DNA of 64,000 nucleotides from Lewinellaceae bacterium (GTDB lineage: Bacteria; Bacteroidota; Bacteroidia; Chitinophagales; Saprospiraceae): assembly GCA_016713985.1 (NCBI GenBank), contig JADJOD010000007.1, positions 62,001-126,000 on the forward strand. Reading direction: 5' to 3'. The translations under genes were made by a program, and so were the position numbers. Under the pieces are notes generated by a model. The model ran no database searches. It was not told the origin of the DNA and saw only the letters and a program-made list of their open reading frames with translations. Shown here one piece after another: positions 34,460-43,523 of the stretch; position 1 is the first letter of the stretch; each line of letters starts with the position of its first letter.

Positions 34460-34756
34460 TCAAACCACTTGCTCCAAAACCTCCAGAATTTTGAAATACA
34501 CCTCGTTGGTCAGGGAATAATTGCTGTTTTTCCCGTCGCGGCGCACCGACACGATACCCCGGTCTTTTAATATCCGGAGGTGATGGCTGGCTACCGCCTG
34601 CTCGATGCCTATGCGTTCGTAGATCTCGGTGACATTCATCGATTTGTTCCGGTACAACATTTCCACAATCAGCAGGCGGTGCGGATGTGCAACGGCCCGC
34701 AAGGTCTCGGTCGCCGTTTCCAGAAAAGTAAAGGTGTAAGGCACTTCACTTGGCAT
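34460..34756 (-). CDS. ArsR-family winged-helix regulator
   Basis: 98 residues. HTH_20/ArsR fold: helix ETATETLRAVAHPHRLLIVEMLY, recognition region SMNVTEIYERIGIEQAVASHHLRILKDRGIVSVRRDGKNSNYSL. Cysteine-free, so unlikely to sense a metal through Cys ligands; ligand unknown. It lies upstream of the MFS-acs cluster on the same strand and next to an AT palindrome, so control of that cluster and of itself is plausible. ATG 34756 is preferred to the start at 34786. Confidence 0.85.
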   Translation of the reverse strand: MPSEVPYTFTFLETATETLRAVAHPHRLLIVEMLYRNKSMNVTEIYERIGIEQAVASHHLRILKDRGIVSVRRDGKNSNYSLTNEVYFKILEVLEQVV

Positions 34757-34785
34757 AAAAAAAGGTGTGAATCCTGAAATCGGCA

Positions 34786-34800
34786 CAAATATATATATTT
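34786..34800 (-). promoter_or_regulatory. Candidate ArsR promoter with overlapping AT-rich palindrome
   Basis: Minus-strand TATATTTG (34786-34793) is a consensus -7 element 30 bp before the ArsR ATG. It is embedded in the palindrome AAATATATATATTT (34787-34800), reminiscent of the AT-rich operators bound by ArsR/SmtB repressors. Autoregulation is inferred. Confidence 0.45.
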
Positions 34801-34860
34801 AAATGCCTGAAAGGGTATACTGCCCGATAATTAGTGGCTGGACAAATACCGGGGAGAAAG

Positions 34861-34868
34861 TACCTTTG
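34861..34868 (+). promoter_or_regulatory. Candidate -7 element at the SGNH hydrolase start
   Basis: TACCTTTG ends six bases before ATG 34875, so transcription would begin at or next to the start codon. This favours the 34875 start over the in-frame ATG at 34803 and implies a very short or absent leader. Confidence 0.5.
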
Positions 34869-34874
34869 CCGTGC

Positions 34875-36290
34875 ATGAAAAACTACCTCCATCAGACGCT
34901 GGGTCTTTCCGTGCTGGTATTGCTGATGCTGACCGGCCTGTCGCTGGTGCCGGAAGAGTTCCCCATCGGCGATTTCCATTTGCGTAAAATGGACATTTTT
35001 GCCGACATACGCAGCGACGCATTGCCCGCATTGCCGGAAAAGGAATTGCCCGCACCTGATTCATCCACCTACATCCCGGACACAACAACGCTGGCCGCAA
35101 TAGATTCCTCCCAGCTGCTGCCTCCGGAACCCATTCCGCTGATGGATTCCACCGGCTTCGGCAGGATGATCGAGGATTATTCGTTCGGACAACAGGGTTT
35201 GAGCCGTTTGTTCGAAGCCGTCGATTCCATCCGGCTGGGCCGCAGCGCCCGGATCGCCTGGTACGGCGATTCCTTTGTGGAAGGAGATATTCTGATCGGC
35301 GACCTGCGCGATTCACTTCAAACCGCCTGGGGAGGTAACGGCGTGGGTTTTGTACCCATTACTTCGGAAGTTGCCCGTTTTAAACGAACCCTCACCCACG
35401 ACTTTAGCGGCTGGGACGTTTATTCCATCGTCAAAAAAAACGGCGCGCACCCTCCGTATGGAGTTAATGGTTTTGCGTACCGGCCCCGGCCGGGCGCCCG
35501 CGTCCGGTACGACGGTTTGCAATATTTCAGCCATACCCGGCAATGGTCGAGAACCCGCCTTTTTTATACGGATTCTGTCCAAAACACGGTTTTTTACCGC
35601 CTGAACGGCAGTCCGGGTGAATTATGCCGGCTCCCCTCCTCGTCCGGTGCGCTCCGGCGCTTAGAATTAAACCAGCCGGGGGTGCATACGGCAGAATTTC
35701 AATTCAACAACCCCGCAGGCCTGGTTTTATACGGCACTTCATTAGAAGATGCTTCGGGATTTTACATCGACAATTTTTCCGTTCGTGGCAACAGCGGCGG
35801 CCCGCTCAAACTGATGCGCCCGGAATTTATGCGCCAGTTCGATGCCTATCAGCAGTACGACCTGGTGATCATACAGGTCGGCCTGAATGCCGTCACCAAT
35901 AGCCTGAACAATATCAAATGGTATGAAGCGGAACTGGATCGCACCTTCCAACACCTGCGCCAGTGTTTTCCCGGCAAACCTGTTCTGGTAATCAGCGTCG
36001 GCGACCGGGCCGGCAAATCGGGCGCCGAACTGGTCACCATGCGCGGCGTGCCGGCCATCGTTTCCATGCAGCGCGACCTCGCCCGGAAACACGGATTCCT
36101 GTTTTACGACCTGTTTCGGGGCATGGGTGGCCCCGGCTCCATCATACAACTGGCCCACCACAAACCGATGCTGGCCAACAGGGATTATACACACCTGACC
36201 CACGAGGGCGGGCGGGTCATCGGATATATGCTGGCAAAATTGTTTCTGGACGAACATTTGAAGTGGAAAAGTGCAAAATCCGGGATGTAA
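34875..36290 (+). CDS. SGNH/GDSL-family hydrolase
   Basis: 471 residues. Single N-terminal membrane anchor or signal (about 8-25). SGNH blocks are present: block I WYGDSFVEGD (nucleophile Ser about residue 132), block III-like GLNAV with Asn (about 337), and block V DYTHLTHEG with the Asp/His pair (about 438-441). Between blocks I and III lies a long beta-rich insertion (about 200 residues). Such proteins in Bacteroidota are peptidoglycan or polysaccharide O-acetyl esterases/transferases, often beside MBOAT acyltransferases, but no MBOAT gene is here. A related, broken gene follows at 36425. Confidence 0.8.
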   Translation: MKNYLHQTLGLSVLVLLMLTGLSLVPEEFPIGDFHLRKMDIFADIRSDALPALPEKELPAPDSSTYIPDTTTLAAIDSSQLLPPEPIPLMDSTGFGRMIEDYSFGQQGLSRLFEAVDSIRLGRSARIAWYGDSFVEGDILIGDLRDSLQTAWGGNGVGFVPITSEVARFKRTLTHDFSGWDVYSIVKKNGAHPPYGVNGFAYRPRPGARVRYDGLQYFSHTRQWSRTRLFYTDSVQNTVFYRLNGSPGELCRLPSSSGALRRLELNQPGVHTAEFQFNNPAGLVLYGTSLEDASGFYIDNFSVRGNSGGPLKLMRPEFMRQFDAYQQYDLVIIQVGLNAVTNSLNNIKWYEAELDRTFQHLRQCFPGKPVLVISVGDRAGKSGAELVTMRGVPAIVSMQRDLARKHGFLFYDLFRGMGGPGSIIQLAHHKPMLANRDYTHLTHEGGRVIGYMLAKLFLDEHLKWKSAKSGM

Positions 36291-36424
36291 ATATTCGGAA
36301 ACCTGATACATTAATTTCCTGAAAACCAAATACTTAACTGTGAATTTAAAAACGGCGCTTGTAGTTTTTGTCCCTTCGATGGACCTGGCGCCCTAAATCC
36401 GTTTCGGAAAAATTGGCCTGACAT

Positions 36425-37497
36425 ATGCGATTTCTTTTACTCCTCCCCTCCCCCCACTCAACCCGCGTACGAACGATCACCTGTTTGCTGTTTCTGACCC
36501 TGTTTATCGGGCAGTGCCAGTCGCAGTTCCATCCGCCGGAAGTGGAAATCACGGATGCCGACACGGTTGGTTATGATTTTTTCCGGCAGGACGACAATCA
36601 GATCGAAAATGCCGGTTACTTAGAGCCGTTTTTTCAAAAACTATACCTTCAGCGCACCCGCGGCGGACAAAAAATCAGCATCGTACACATCGGCGACTCC
36701 CATATTCTGGGCAATTTCCTCACCCGGGAGGTACGCGCCCGGCTGCAAAATGCCTTTGGCGACGGCGGCCGCGGCATGATTTTTCCATACAAACTGGCCG
36801 GCACCAACGGCCCGAAAGATTACCTCGTGGAAACCAATACCAAGTGGCACGGTTCCAGTTGCCAGCGGGTGTTAAGCCCCGAAACACCTTTCGGAATATC
36901 CGGCTTTTCACTCGAAGCTTCCAACCTGAACGCTTCGCTGACTTTCCGGCTGCGCGATACCGCCACGGCGGAAACCCGCAATTTTACCAAAGTAACCGTG
37001 TTTCAGCACAAAACACCCACACAGTACGATCTGGAAGTGCGCGACGACGTCAGTAACCAAAAGGCCGAACCCTTCCTGAGTTGCAACCCGACCTCATTAT
37101 CCTTTCTTTCGGCACCAACGAGGCGCAGGGCAAAACCGATCCCGATTACCTCCGGCGCACAATCTCAGACCTCACGGAGCGGCTGCTCGAACAATCACCC
37201 AACGCACTCGTCCTGTTTACCACACCGGCCGACTCCTACCTGCGTGGGAAAGGCTTTAACCCGAACATGGCCGATCTCAGCGCCACGATCCGGAAATATA
37301 CCCGCGATAAAGGCTACGCCTTGTGGGACCTCTTCGATCTCTCCGGCGGCGAAAACTCGGCGCTGGCCTGGAAATCGCGCGGTTTAATGACCTCAGATTC
37401 CGTGCATTATACTAAAATCGGCTACGCCGTTCAGGGGAAATTGTTGTACCAGTCCCTGATAAAAGGCTACAACGGTTTTGTAGTCTCGAAGCCCTGA
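36425..37497 (+). pseudogene. Second SGNH hydrolase with internal deletion and frameshift
   Basis: From ATG 36425 the frame encodes a signal sequence and block I IVHIGDSHILGN, continuing to about 37075 (AEPFL). The homologous continuation QPDLIILSFGTNEAQG (block III) through TSDSVHYTKIGYAVQG (block V) is in another frame, 37081-37497. Compared with the upstream paralogue, the spacing from block I to block III is about 138 instead of about 206 residues, so roughly 70 codons appear deleted along with loss of frame. The gene would otherwise be a secreted lipase/esterase-like enzyme paired with the preceding one. An assembly collapse cannot be excluded. Confidence 0.65.
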
Positions 37498-37522
37498 ACG
37501 GCGCCGGGTATTGGTCCCGTTT

Positions 37523-37894
37523 TCAGGGACGTTCGGTGAAAATTGGAAGTGTTTGGCGGTAATGATGCAGCAGGCTGTCGGTGCGCGGCAGTTTTGCGGT
37601 GGCCGCTTTGGCATAATACGACCTGCTGTCCGGGAATGTTATCCCGCGATCCGACCACCAACCACTGCGTTGCCGGTCCGACTTGATGGCTGCGTACGGA
37701 AGATGTGCATCGGCGTTGACCCTGGTCCAGTAACTCATTTTCCGGGTGTCCGGGTCATTGATCATTTCGGCGAAATAAGAAAGGGGTATTCCGGCGAGTA
37801 TCAGCGCAAAAAAGAGCAAAAAGGGATTAAATAAACCCGAAAGGGAATGCAATAAGCGCCCTTTCGCAAGGTGTCCCTGCGTCGAATCAAACAT
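37523..37894 (-). CDS. Hypothetical single-pass membrane protein
   Basis: 123 residues from ATG 37894: a short N-terminus, one hydrophobic helix (about 20-38, FNPFLLFFALILAGIPLSYFA) and a polar C-terminal region with many Arg/Ser/Tyr (residues 45-123). No family recognised. It is convergent with the broken SGNH gene and lies head-to-head with the DUF1080 gene. Coding status is moderately likely. Confidence 0.5.
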   Translation of the reverse strand: MFDSTQGHLAKGRLLHSLSGLFNPFLLFFALILAGIPLSYFAEMINDPDTRKMSYWTRVNADAHLPYAAIKSDRQRSGWWSDRGITFPDSRSYYAKAATAKLPRTDSLLHHYRQTLPIFTERP

Positions 37895-38029
37895 GAATTG
37901 CGTGTTTTGAATAAAAAAAATGAAACGGATTAAACAGATACGTCGCACTTTTACGGGTGGGCCGGGTATTTGTTTCATCCGGCGACCGTTTTTTTTAAAA
38001 TCTTTTTTCAATTTCACATCTCAATCAGG

Positions 38030-38767
38030 ATGAAGCCGTTTTTTACTTTATTACTCCTTGCATTTGCCCTTCCCCGATATACGCAAGCCCAGATCACCGA
38101 CCCGAAAGCCACGGAAGTGTGGGAACCCGAACCCCGCGTCGTCACACCGGGTGAAGGCCGGAAAGCCCCTTCCGACGCCATTGTGCTGTTCGACGGAACA
38201 AATTTTAACGAATGGTTGGCCGCTAAAGATTCCAGTGCCGTGAAGTGGGACCTGAACCGCGACAGCAGCGCCACGGTCAAACCCGGCGCCGGTGATATTT
38301 TTACCAAACGATCGTTTGGCGACTGCCAGTTGCACGTCGAGTTCCGGACACCTGCTGTGGTAGCGGGAGAAAGCCAGAACCGGGGCAACAGCGGCATTTT
38401 CCTGCAAAGCCGCTATGAAGTCCAGGTGCTTGATTCCTATCAAAACCGCACGTATTCCAACGGCCAGGCCGGATCTACCTACAAACAAAGTATACCGCTC
38501 GTCAATGCCTGCCGCCCTCCGGGGGTATGGCAGACGTATGATATTTTGTACACCGCGCCGCGGTTTAATGCCGATAACCTGCTGGTGGCCCCCGGGCGTG
38601 TTACAGTGATCCAGAACGGCGTTGTGGTTCAGCTCGATACGGAACTCAAAGGCCCCACTACCTACATCGGCCTGCCGCAGTACAAAGCACACGGGAAAGC
38701 GCCGCTCAAATTGCAGGACCACGATTGCTTAGTGAGTTACCGCAACATCTGGATCCGGGAACTTTAG
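38030..38767 (+). CDS. DUF1080 / 3-keto-disaccharide hydrolase-like secreted protein
   Basis: 245 residues. Signal peptide 1-20 (ends TQAQ), then one DUF1080 (concanavalin-like) beta-sandwich: IVLFDGTNFNEWLA, HVEFRTPAVVAGESQNRGNSGIFLQSRYEVQVLDSY and PLKLQDHDCLVSYRNIWIREL are diagnostic. Members hydrolyse 3-keto-disaccharides or bind sugars in the periplasm. ATG 38030 places the signal peptide correctly; the longer frame was rejected. Isolated in its neighbourhood. Confidence 0.88.
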   Translation: MKPFFTLLLLAFALPRYTQAQITDPKATEVWEPEPRVVTPGEGRKAPSDAIVLFDGTNFNEWLAAKDSSAVKWDLNRDSSATVKPGAGDIFTKRSFGDCQLHVEFRTPAVVAGESQNRGNSGIFLQSRYEVQVLDSYQNRTYSNGQAGSTYKQSIPLVNACRPPGVWQTYDILYTAPRFNADNLLVAPGRVTVIQNGVVVQLDTELKGPTTYIGLPQYKAHGKAPLKLQDHDCLVSYRNIWIREL

Positions 38768-38820
38768 TCGCTGCTGCGCCGCACCGGCATATTTCTATAT
38801 ACACCCAATAGCAAAAAAGA

Positions 38821-38828
38821 TACTTTTG
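38821..38828 (+). promoter_or_regulatory. Candidate -7 element for the C39 ABC exporter operon
   Basis: TACTTTTG, 43 bp before the exporter ATG. No good -33 element at 19-21 bp. Confidence 0.4.
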
Positions 38829-38870
38829 CGTTTAATAACTTCCTGAAAAACTGCCAGTAAGACATTCCGT

Positions 38871-41066
38871 ATGTGGTCGGATAACTTTCCATTTTATAAA
38901 CAACTCGACGCCTCGGACTGTGGCGCCACTTGCCTGCGTATGGTTGCCAGGCATTACGGGCGGCACTATTCGCTGGAATACCTGCGCGACCTGTCGTACC
39001 TCGACCGGGAAGGGGTATCGCTTATGGGTATTTCGGATGCCGCCGAAAAGATCGGTTTGCGCACCCTGGGTGTAAAATCCGGATTCGGGCGTTTGCAGGA
39101 AAGTATTCCCCTGCCCTGTATCGCCCACTGGAAACAAAACCACTTCGTGGTGGTCTACCGTATTGCCAACGGCAAAGTGTTTGTGGCCGACCCCGCAGCG
39201 GGCAAAATTCAACTGGAAGAACAGGAGTTTTTGGACGGCTGGATCAGCGACGTGGTCAATACGGAGCCCCAGGGCATCTTGCTCCTGCTGGAAACCACCC
39301 CCGAGTTTTTTCACCGGGAAGGCGAACGGGTCAACCGTTCGGGGCTGAGTTTTTTGTGGACCTATCTTGCCCAGCATAAAAAACTGATCCGTCAGCTGTT
39401 GTTCGGGTTATTGCTCGGCAGTATCATCCAGCTGGCGTTCCCTTTCCTCATGCAGGCGCTGGTGGATAAAGGCGTTCAACTTGACGACCTCAATTTTGTC
39501 TACCTCATCCTTGCCGCACAGGGTATGTTGTTCGTCAGCCAGGTCGCCGTGGAGTTTATCCGGGGCTGGATACTGCTGCACATCGGCACCCGGGTCAACA
39601 TCAACCTGGTGTCTGATTTTTTGATCAAGCTGATGCGTTTGCCCATGTCGTTTTTTGATTCCAAGATGACGGGCGACCTGCTGCAACGGATATACGACAA
39701 CGAACGTATCGAGCGGTTTCTGACCTCTTCTTCGCTGGTAACCTTGTTTTCGGTGGTTAGTTTGGTGGTTTTCAGCATTGTATTGTTGTTCTACAACCCG
39801 GTGATCTTTTTGATTTTTGTGATTGCCGCGATGCTTTATTTCGGCTGGATCGCCATTTTTCTGCAACGCCGCCGCGCGCTCGATTACAGGCGTTTTGAAC
39901 AGATGGCGGAAAACCAGAACACGCTGATCCAGATGGTCAACGGTATGCAGGAGATCAAACTGCACAACGCCGAACGCCAGAAAAGATGGGCCTGGGAGCG
40001 TATTCAGGCCCGCTTGTTCCGGGTAAACGTTCAATACCTCGCCACCGACCAGTTTCAACGCGCAGGCGCGGCTTTTATCAATGAAGGCAAAAACATCATC
40101 ATTTCCGTGGTGGCTGCCCAGGCCGTGATCAAAGGGGAGATGACACTCGGCATGATGCTCGCCGTGCAATACATCATCGGGCATATGAACGGCCCGCTGG
40201 AATCCCTCGTGCAGTTCATCCTGGCCGCCCAGGAAGCCAAGATCAGCCTCGAACGGATGAACGAGATTCACCTTCGCCCGGACGAAGAGCCCGCCGACAA
40301 TCCCAAGGTTACGGTATTGCCCTCCAACGGCGACCTGTTCCTCCAGGATGTGTCGTTCCGCTACGGCGGCCCGCACGACCCCTGGGTTTTAAAAAACGTG
40401 AGCATCGGTATCCGCGAAGGCAAAACGCCGGCAATTGTCGGCACCAGCGGCAGCGGCAAAACCACGCTTATGAAACTCCTGCTCAACTTTTACCCGCCCA
40501 GCGAGGGTTTTGTACGCCTCGGCGACCTCAACCTGTCCAATATCAATCACAAACTCTGGCGCGACCACTGCGGCGTGGTCATGCAGGACGGGTTTATTTT
40601 TTCCGACACCATTGCCCGCAACATCGCGCTCGGCGAGGAACATATCGATCGCCGTCGTTTGTTATATGCTGCGAAAGTGGCTAATATTCAAACGTTTATA
40701 GAATCCCTGCCGCTGGGTTACAACACAAAAGTCGGGCAGGACGGCGCCGGGCTCAGCCAGGGTCAGAAGCAACGCCTGCTGATCGCGCGCGCCGTGTACA
40801 AAGACCCGCAATACATCTTTTTCGACGAGGCCACCAATGCCTTAGACGCTTACAACGAACGGGTGATCATGCACAACCTCGAGTATGTGTTCAGAAATAA
40901 AACCGTGTTTATCGTCGCACACCGCCTCAGCACCGTGCGCAACGCCGATAACATTGTTGTACTGGAAAAAGGGGAAGTGGTGGAACAGGGCACCCACCTC
41001 GACCTCACCGAACGGCGCGGAGCATACTACCACCTCGTCAAAGAACAATTGGAACTGGGCACCTAG
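38871..41066 (+). CDS. C39-peptidase ABC exporter (bacteriocin/peptide type)
   Basis: 731 residues. Three modules: an N-terminal C39 protease (1-140) with catalytic C17 (QLDASDCGATC), H91 (WKQNHFVVV) and D107 (FVADP); a six-helix transmembrane domain (about 160-450); and an ATPase (about 480-731) with Walker A GTSGSGKTT, signature LSQGQ, Walker B YIFFDEATNALD and the H-loop AHRLST. Such exporters cut double-glycine leaders and translocate the peptide with an HlyD adaptor, encoded here 37 bp downstream. No leader-peptide gene was recognised nearby, so the substrate is unknown and may be encoded elsewhere. Confidence 0.93.
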   Translation: MWSDNFPFYKQLDASDCGATCLRMVARHYGRHYSLEYLRDLSYLDREGVSLMGISDAAEKIGLRTLGVKSGFGRLQESIPLPCIAHWKQNHFVVVYRIANGKVFVADPAAGKIQLEEQEFLDGWISDVVNTEPQGILLLLETTPEFFHREGERVNRSGLSFLWTYLAQHKKLIRQLLFGLLLGSIIQLAFPFLMQALVDKGVQLDDLNFVYLILAAQGMLFVSQVAVEFIRGWILLHIGTRVNINLVSDFLIKLMRLPMSFFDSKMTGDLLQRIYDNERIERFLTSSSLVTLFSVVSLVVFSIVLLFYNPVIFLIFVIAAMLYFGWIAIFLQRRRALDYRRFEQMAENQNTLIQMVNGMQEIKLHNAERQKRWAWERIQARLFRVNVQYLATDQFQRAGAAFINEGKNIIISVVAAQAVIKGEMTLGMMLAVQYIIGHMNGPLESLVQFILAAQEAKISLERMNEIHLRPDEEPADNPKVTVLPSNGDLFLQDVSFRYGGPHDPWVLKNVSIGIREGKTPAIVGTSGSGKTTLMKLLLNFYPPSEGFVRLGDLNLSNINHKLWRDHCGVVMQDGFIFSDTIARNIALGEEHIDRRRLLYAAKVANIQTFIESLPLGYNTKVGQDGAGLSQGQKQRLLIARAVYKDPQYIFFDEATNALDAYNERVIMHNLEYVFRNKTVFIVAHRLSTVRNADNIVVLEKGEVVEQGTHLDLTERRGAYYHLVKEQLELGT

Positions 41067-41103
41067 AATTTGTAGATTTGTATTTTACAAGAACTGAAAT
41101 CCA

Positions 41104-41928
41104 ATGGAGGAAAAGAATTACGTCGAGCTCCGCTCCGAAGATGTTCAGGAGATATTGGGAACCCCGCCGAACTGGCTGGTACGCTGGGGCACAACCATCG
41201 TACTGGTTGGTTTTGCAATGATGGTGCTGGCTGCCTGGTTTATCCGCTACCCGGACGTGGTAGAGGCCCAGGTGATCATTTCCACCTCCGTGCCGCCGAT
41301 AGACGTGGTGGCCCGTACCGACGGGCGTATTGCACATTTGCTGGTGCGGGATAAAATGTCCGTGGAGGAAAACGACCTGCTGGCCGTTTTGCAAAGTACC
41401 GCCAACTACCAGAACGTGATGGAACTGGACATGGCCCTGAACGCCTGGCAGGGCTCCAACCTCGATTCGCTCCGGCTGCTCGTACCGCCCCGCAACCTGG
41501 TGCTCGGTGAACTCCAGGCCGATTACGCCGATTTTTTGCAGCAACTGGAAAATTTTCAGTTCGGCAAGGAGAATAAAAACGCCGCCGTCTTGTCCAATAT
41601 CAGCTCTATCAACAAACAAATCAACCAGTTGGATCAAAGTATTTCCTACGAAACCAAAGGACTCGAACGCCTCAACGACCAGATCAAAACGGCGGAAGAA
41701 TTGTATGAAAAACAAAAGGACCTGTATGAACAGGGTATCACGTCGAGGGTTGATTTTGAAAAGGAACGCACCAAACTCGCCGACCTCGAACGCCAGCGCG
41801 ACGTGTACGAGGACAATATCCTGCGAAAACGCAACGAGATCATTACGCTGAAAAAGGAATATCCGACGCTTCTTTCGGCCAGGAAGAAACGGCTTCCAAT
41901 ACGGCCACCCGCCTGCTCGGAAGTTTGA
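41104..41928 (+). CDS. HlyD-type adaptor of the ABC exporter, N-terminal part (frame disrupted)
   Basis: Encodes the N-terminal anchor (about 25-48), the first half of the biotinyl-lipoyl/barrel region (DVVARTDGRIAHLLVRDKMSVEENDLLAVLQST) and long coiled-coil hairpins of a periplasmic adaptor. After about codon 257 the frame reads into nonsense and stops at 41928. The expected coiled-coil sequence continues in another frame (GQEETASNTATRLLGSLNAL, about 41877-41940) and then returns to the original frame at 41947. Together with the next entry this is one adaptor of about 430 residues interrupted by two compensating frame changes. Confidence 0.8.
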   Translation: MEEKNYVELRSEDVQEILGTPPNWLVRWGTTIVLVGFAMMVLAAWFIRYPDVVEAQVIISTSVPPIDVVARTDGRIAHLLVRDKMSVEENDLLAVLQSTANYQNVMELDMALNAWQGSNLDSLRLLVPPRNLVLGELQADYADFLQQLENFQFGKENKNAAVLSNISSINKQINQLDQSISYETKGLERLNDQIKTAEELYEKQKDLYEQGITSRVDFEKERTKLADLERQRDVYEDNILRKRNEIITLKKEYPTLLSARKKRLPIRPPACSEV

Positions 41929-41946
41929 ACGCCCTGCGCAGCAGCA

Positions 41947-42399
41947 GTGGATAAATGGAAACAAACCTACCTGCTTACCGCACCCATCAGCGGACGGGTA
42001 TCCTTCAGTACGCCGGGTGAAAAACGCTACGTACAGGCGGGAGAACAAATCCTGACGATTGTGCCGCCCCAAACCGGCGTTATCGTGGGCCGCCTCTCGC
42101 TCCCGGTGGAAGGCAGCGGAAAGGTCAAAGCCGGGCAAAGGGTCATCATGAAATTAGAAAGTTATCCTTACCACGAGTTCGGCACCCTCCGCGGATTAGT
42201 GGTAGAAAAATCGCTCGTGCCGAAAGACAACAAATATTCCATACTTGTGTCCGTGCCCACCACTCCGAAAAACAACCTCGAAACCAGCTACGGCCGCGAA
42301 ATCCAGTTCGAGCAACAACTCCAGGGCAAAGCGGAGATCATTACGGAAAACAAAGGCCTGATCGACCGGATTACGGATCAAATTTTCGCCGGGCGGTAA
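41947..42399 (+). CDS. HlyD-type adaptor, C-terminal part
   Basis: About 150 residues in the same frame as the N-terminal part: end of the coiled coil, second half of the lipoyl domain (YLLTAPISGRVSFSTPGEKRYVQAGEQILTIV) and the beta-barrel domain (VGRLSLPVEGSGKVKAGQRVIMKLESYPYHEFG). The ATG at the head of this stretch is an internal Met, not a proven start. The original gene is most simply 41104-42399. The protein would link the ABC exporter to an outer-membrane channel. Confidence 0.75.
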   Translation: MDKWKQTYLLTAPISGRVSFSTPGEKRYVQAGEQILTIVPPQTGVIVGRLSLPVEGSGKVKAGQRVIMKLESYPYHEFGTLRGLVVEKSLVPKDNKYSILVSVPTTPKNNLETSYGREIQFEQQLQGKAEIITENKGLIDRITDQIFAGR

Positions 42400-42491
42400 A
42401 TCACAGCTTTGGGTTTTCGGCCTAAAACCGCCTTTTTGGGCCGCCTTCAGGAAGAGTTCACTTTCTTTTGGACATCATTAACAGCCCAGGT

Positions 42492-42523
42492 GTTTTCAAG
42501 GAAAATACCCTCGCATACTTTTG
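42492..42523 (+). promoter_or_regulatory. Candidate promoter of the DUF1573 gene
   Basis: TTTT (42492-42495) and TACTTTTG (42516-42523) with a 20-bp spacer, about 50 bp before ATG 42575. Confidence 0.45.
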
Positions 42524-42574
42524 TCCCGACAACTGCGATAAAAAGTTCTATTACTCATTTAAATGACTATTCCG

Positions 42575-43003
42575 ATGAAACAAATTCTCTCTGTACTCGC
42601 TTTCGTATTAGTTGGCGCTTTCTGTGCAACCGCCCAAAATGCTGCCGGCGCTGTAATGACTTTTGACGTTACGACGATCGACTACGGCTCCATCGACAAA
42701 GGTGGCGACCCGATCCGTAAATTCAAATTCACCAACACGGGCAACGAGCCGCTCATCATCAAAACGGCTAAAGGCTCCTGCGGCTGCACGGTACCTACCT
42801 ATCCGAAAGAACCCATCATGCCGGGCGAAAGCAATGTGATCGAAGTTCGCTACGACACCCAGCGCGTGGGCCCTTTCACCAAAACGGTTACGCTCACCAC
42901 CAACGAAACGAGTGATACCCACACCCTCACCATCAAAGGTGACGTAAAAGCTCCGGCTACCCAGGAAAGTGTTCCGGCCAGCACGGGCGGTATCAAGGGA
43001 TAA
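42575..43003 (+). CDS. DUF1573 secreted protein
   Basis: 142 residues. Signal peptide 1-20 (ATAQ). The single DUF1573 Ig-like domain (about 25-125) has the core KGGDPIRKFKFTNTGNEPLIIKTAKGSCGCTVPTYPKEPIMPGES; the conserved GSCGCT is present. It is a widespread Bacteroidota envelope protein with no proven function. ATG 42575 is used because ATG 42563 adds only four residues before the signal. Followed by a clear terminator. Confidence 0.88.
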   Translation: MKQILSVLAFVLVGAFCATAQNAAGAVMTFDVTTIDYGSIDKGGDPIRKFKFTNTGNEPLIIKTAKGSCGCTVPTYPKEPIMPGESNVIEVRYDTQRVGPFTKTVTLTTNETSDTHTLTIKGDVKAPATQESVPASTGGIKG

Positions 43004-43040
43004 ATCAAATTGACTGATTGATTTTTGGTTTGACGATACG

Positions 43041-43080
43041 AACCCGGTTGGTGTAATACTGGCCGGGTTTTTCTTTTTTT
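43041..43080 (+). terminator. Intrinsic terminator after the DUF1573 gene
   Basis: AACCCGG (43041-43047) pairs with CCGGGTT (43063-43069), followed by TTTTCTTTTTTT. Confidence 0.8.
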
Positions 43081-43210
43081 GAAGAAAATACAAGCTGCCT
43101 GCAACCTTTTTTAGCGTTCGTTTGTCTGTAGGAAATGATTATTCGTCGTATTAAAACGTCCGTTTAAAGAATACTGCTTATATTCGTACCGTCTTTCAAC
43201 AATAGGACTC

Positions 43211-43456
43211 ATGAAACGAAAACAACTACCTAAGTCACTTTTTCTCCTGATTGCCGTTTTTAGTATTTCTTCTTTCCTTTTTGTCAACGTACACGCCAAT
43301 GTAGCCAACGCGGGCTTATGCTGCGCAACGAAATTGGAACAACCGAAAATGGAAGAAAGTGAAAACGGAAAAGCCCGCGAATTGCCCGTGCCCGATATGA
43401 CGGTCCTGGGTCGTTTGCTGGAACTGGCTCAAAAATTCATCGACGTTGCAAGTTAA
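43211..43456 (+). CDS. Small secreted protein of unknown function
   Basis: 81 residues. Sec-type signal peptide (1-29, FLLIAVFSISSFLFVNVHA) and a mature part of about 50 residues with a CC pair and a helical C-terminus (MTVLGRLLELAQKFIDVAS). No family recognised. It is a single-gene transcript between two terminators (43041-43080 and 43480-43519). Its size would allow a secreted peptide or regulator, but it lacks the double-glycine leader expected for the neighbouring C39 exporter. Confidence 0.65.
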   Translation: MKRKQLPKSLFLLIAVFSISSFLFVNVHANVANAGLCCATKLEQPKMEESENGKARELPVPDMTVLGRLLELAQKFIDVAS

Positions 43457-43479
43457 TCCCGCAACCTGTTATACCTGCC

Positions 43480-43519
43480 AATGCCGGTTTGCTCACGCAG
43501 CAGACCGGCATTGTTTTTT
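43480..43519 (+). terminator. Intrinsic terminator after the small secreted protein gene
   Basis: AATGCCGGT (43480-43488) pairs with ACCGGCATT (43504-43512), followed by GTTTTTT. Confidence 0.8.
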
Positions 43520-43523
43520 CCCC

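Noticed and set aside
43211..43456. Bacteriocin-like substrate of the C39 exporter
   Set aside because: Has a Sec signal and no GG leader, and is separated by a terminator from the exporter genes.
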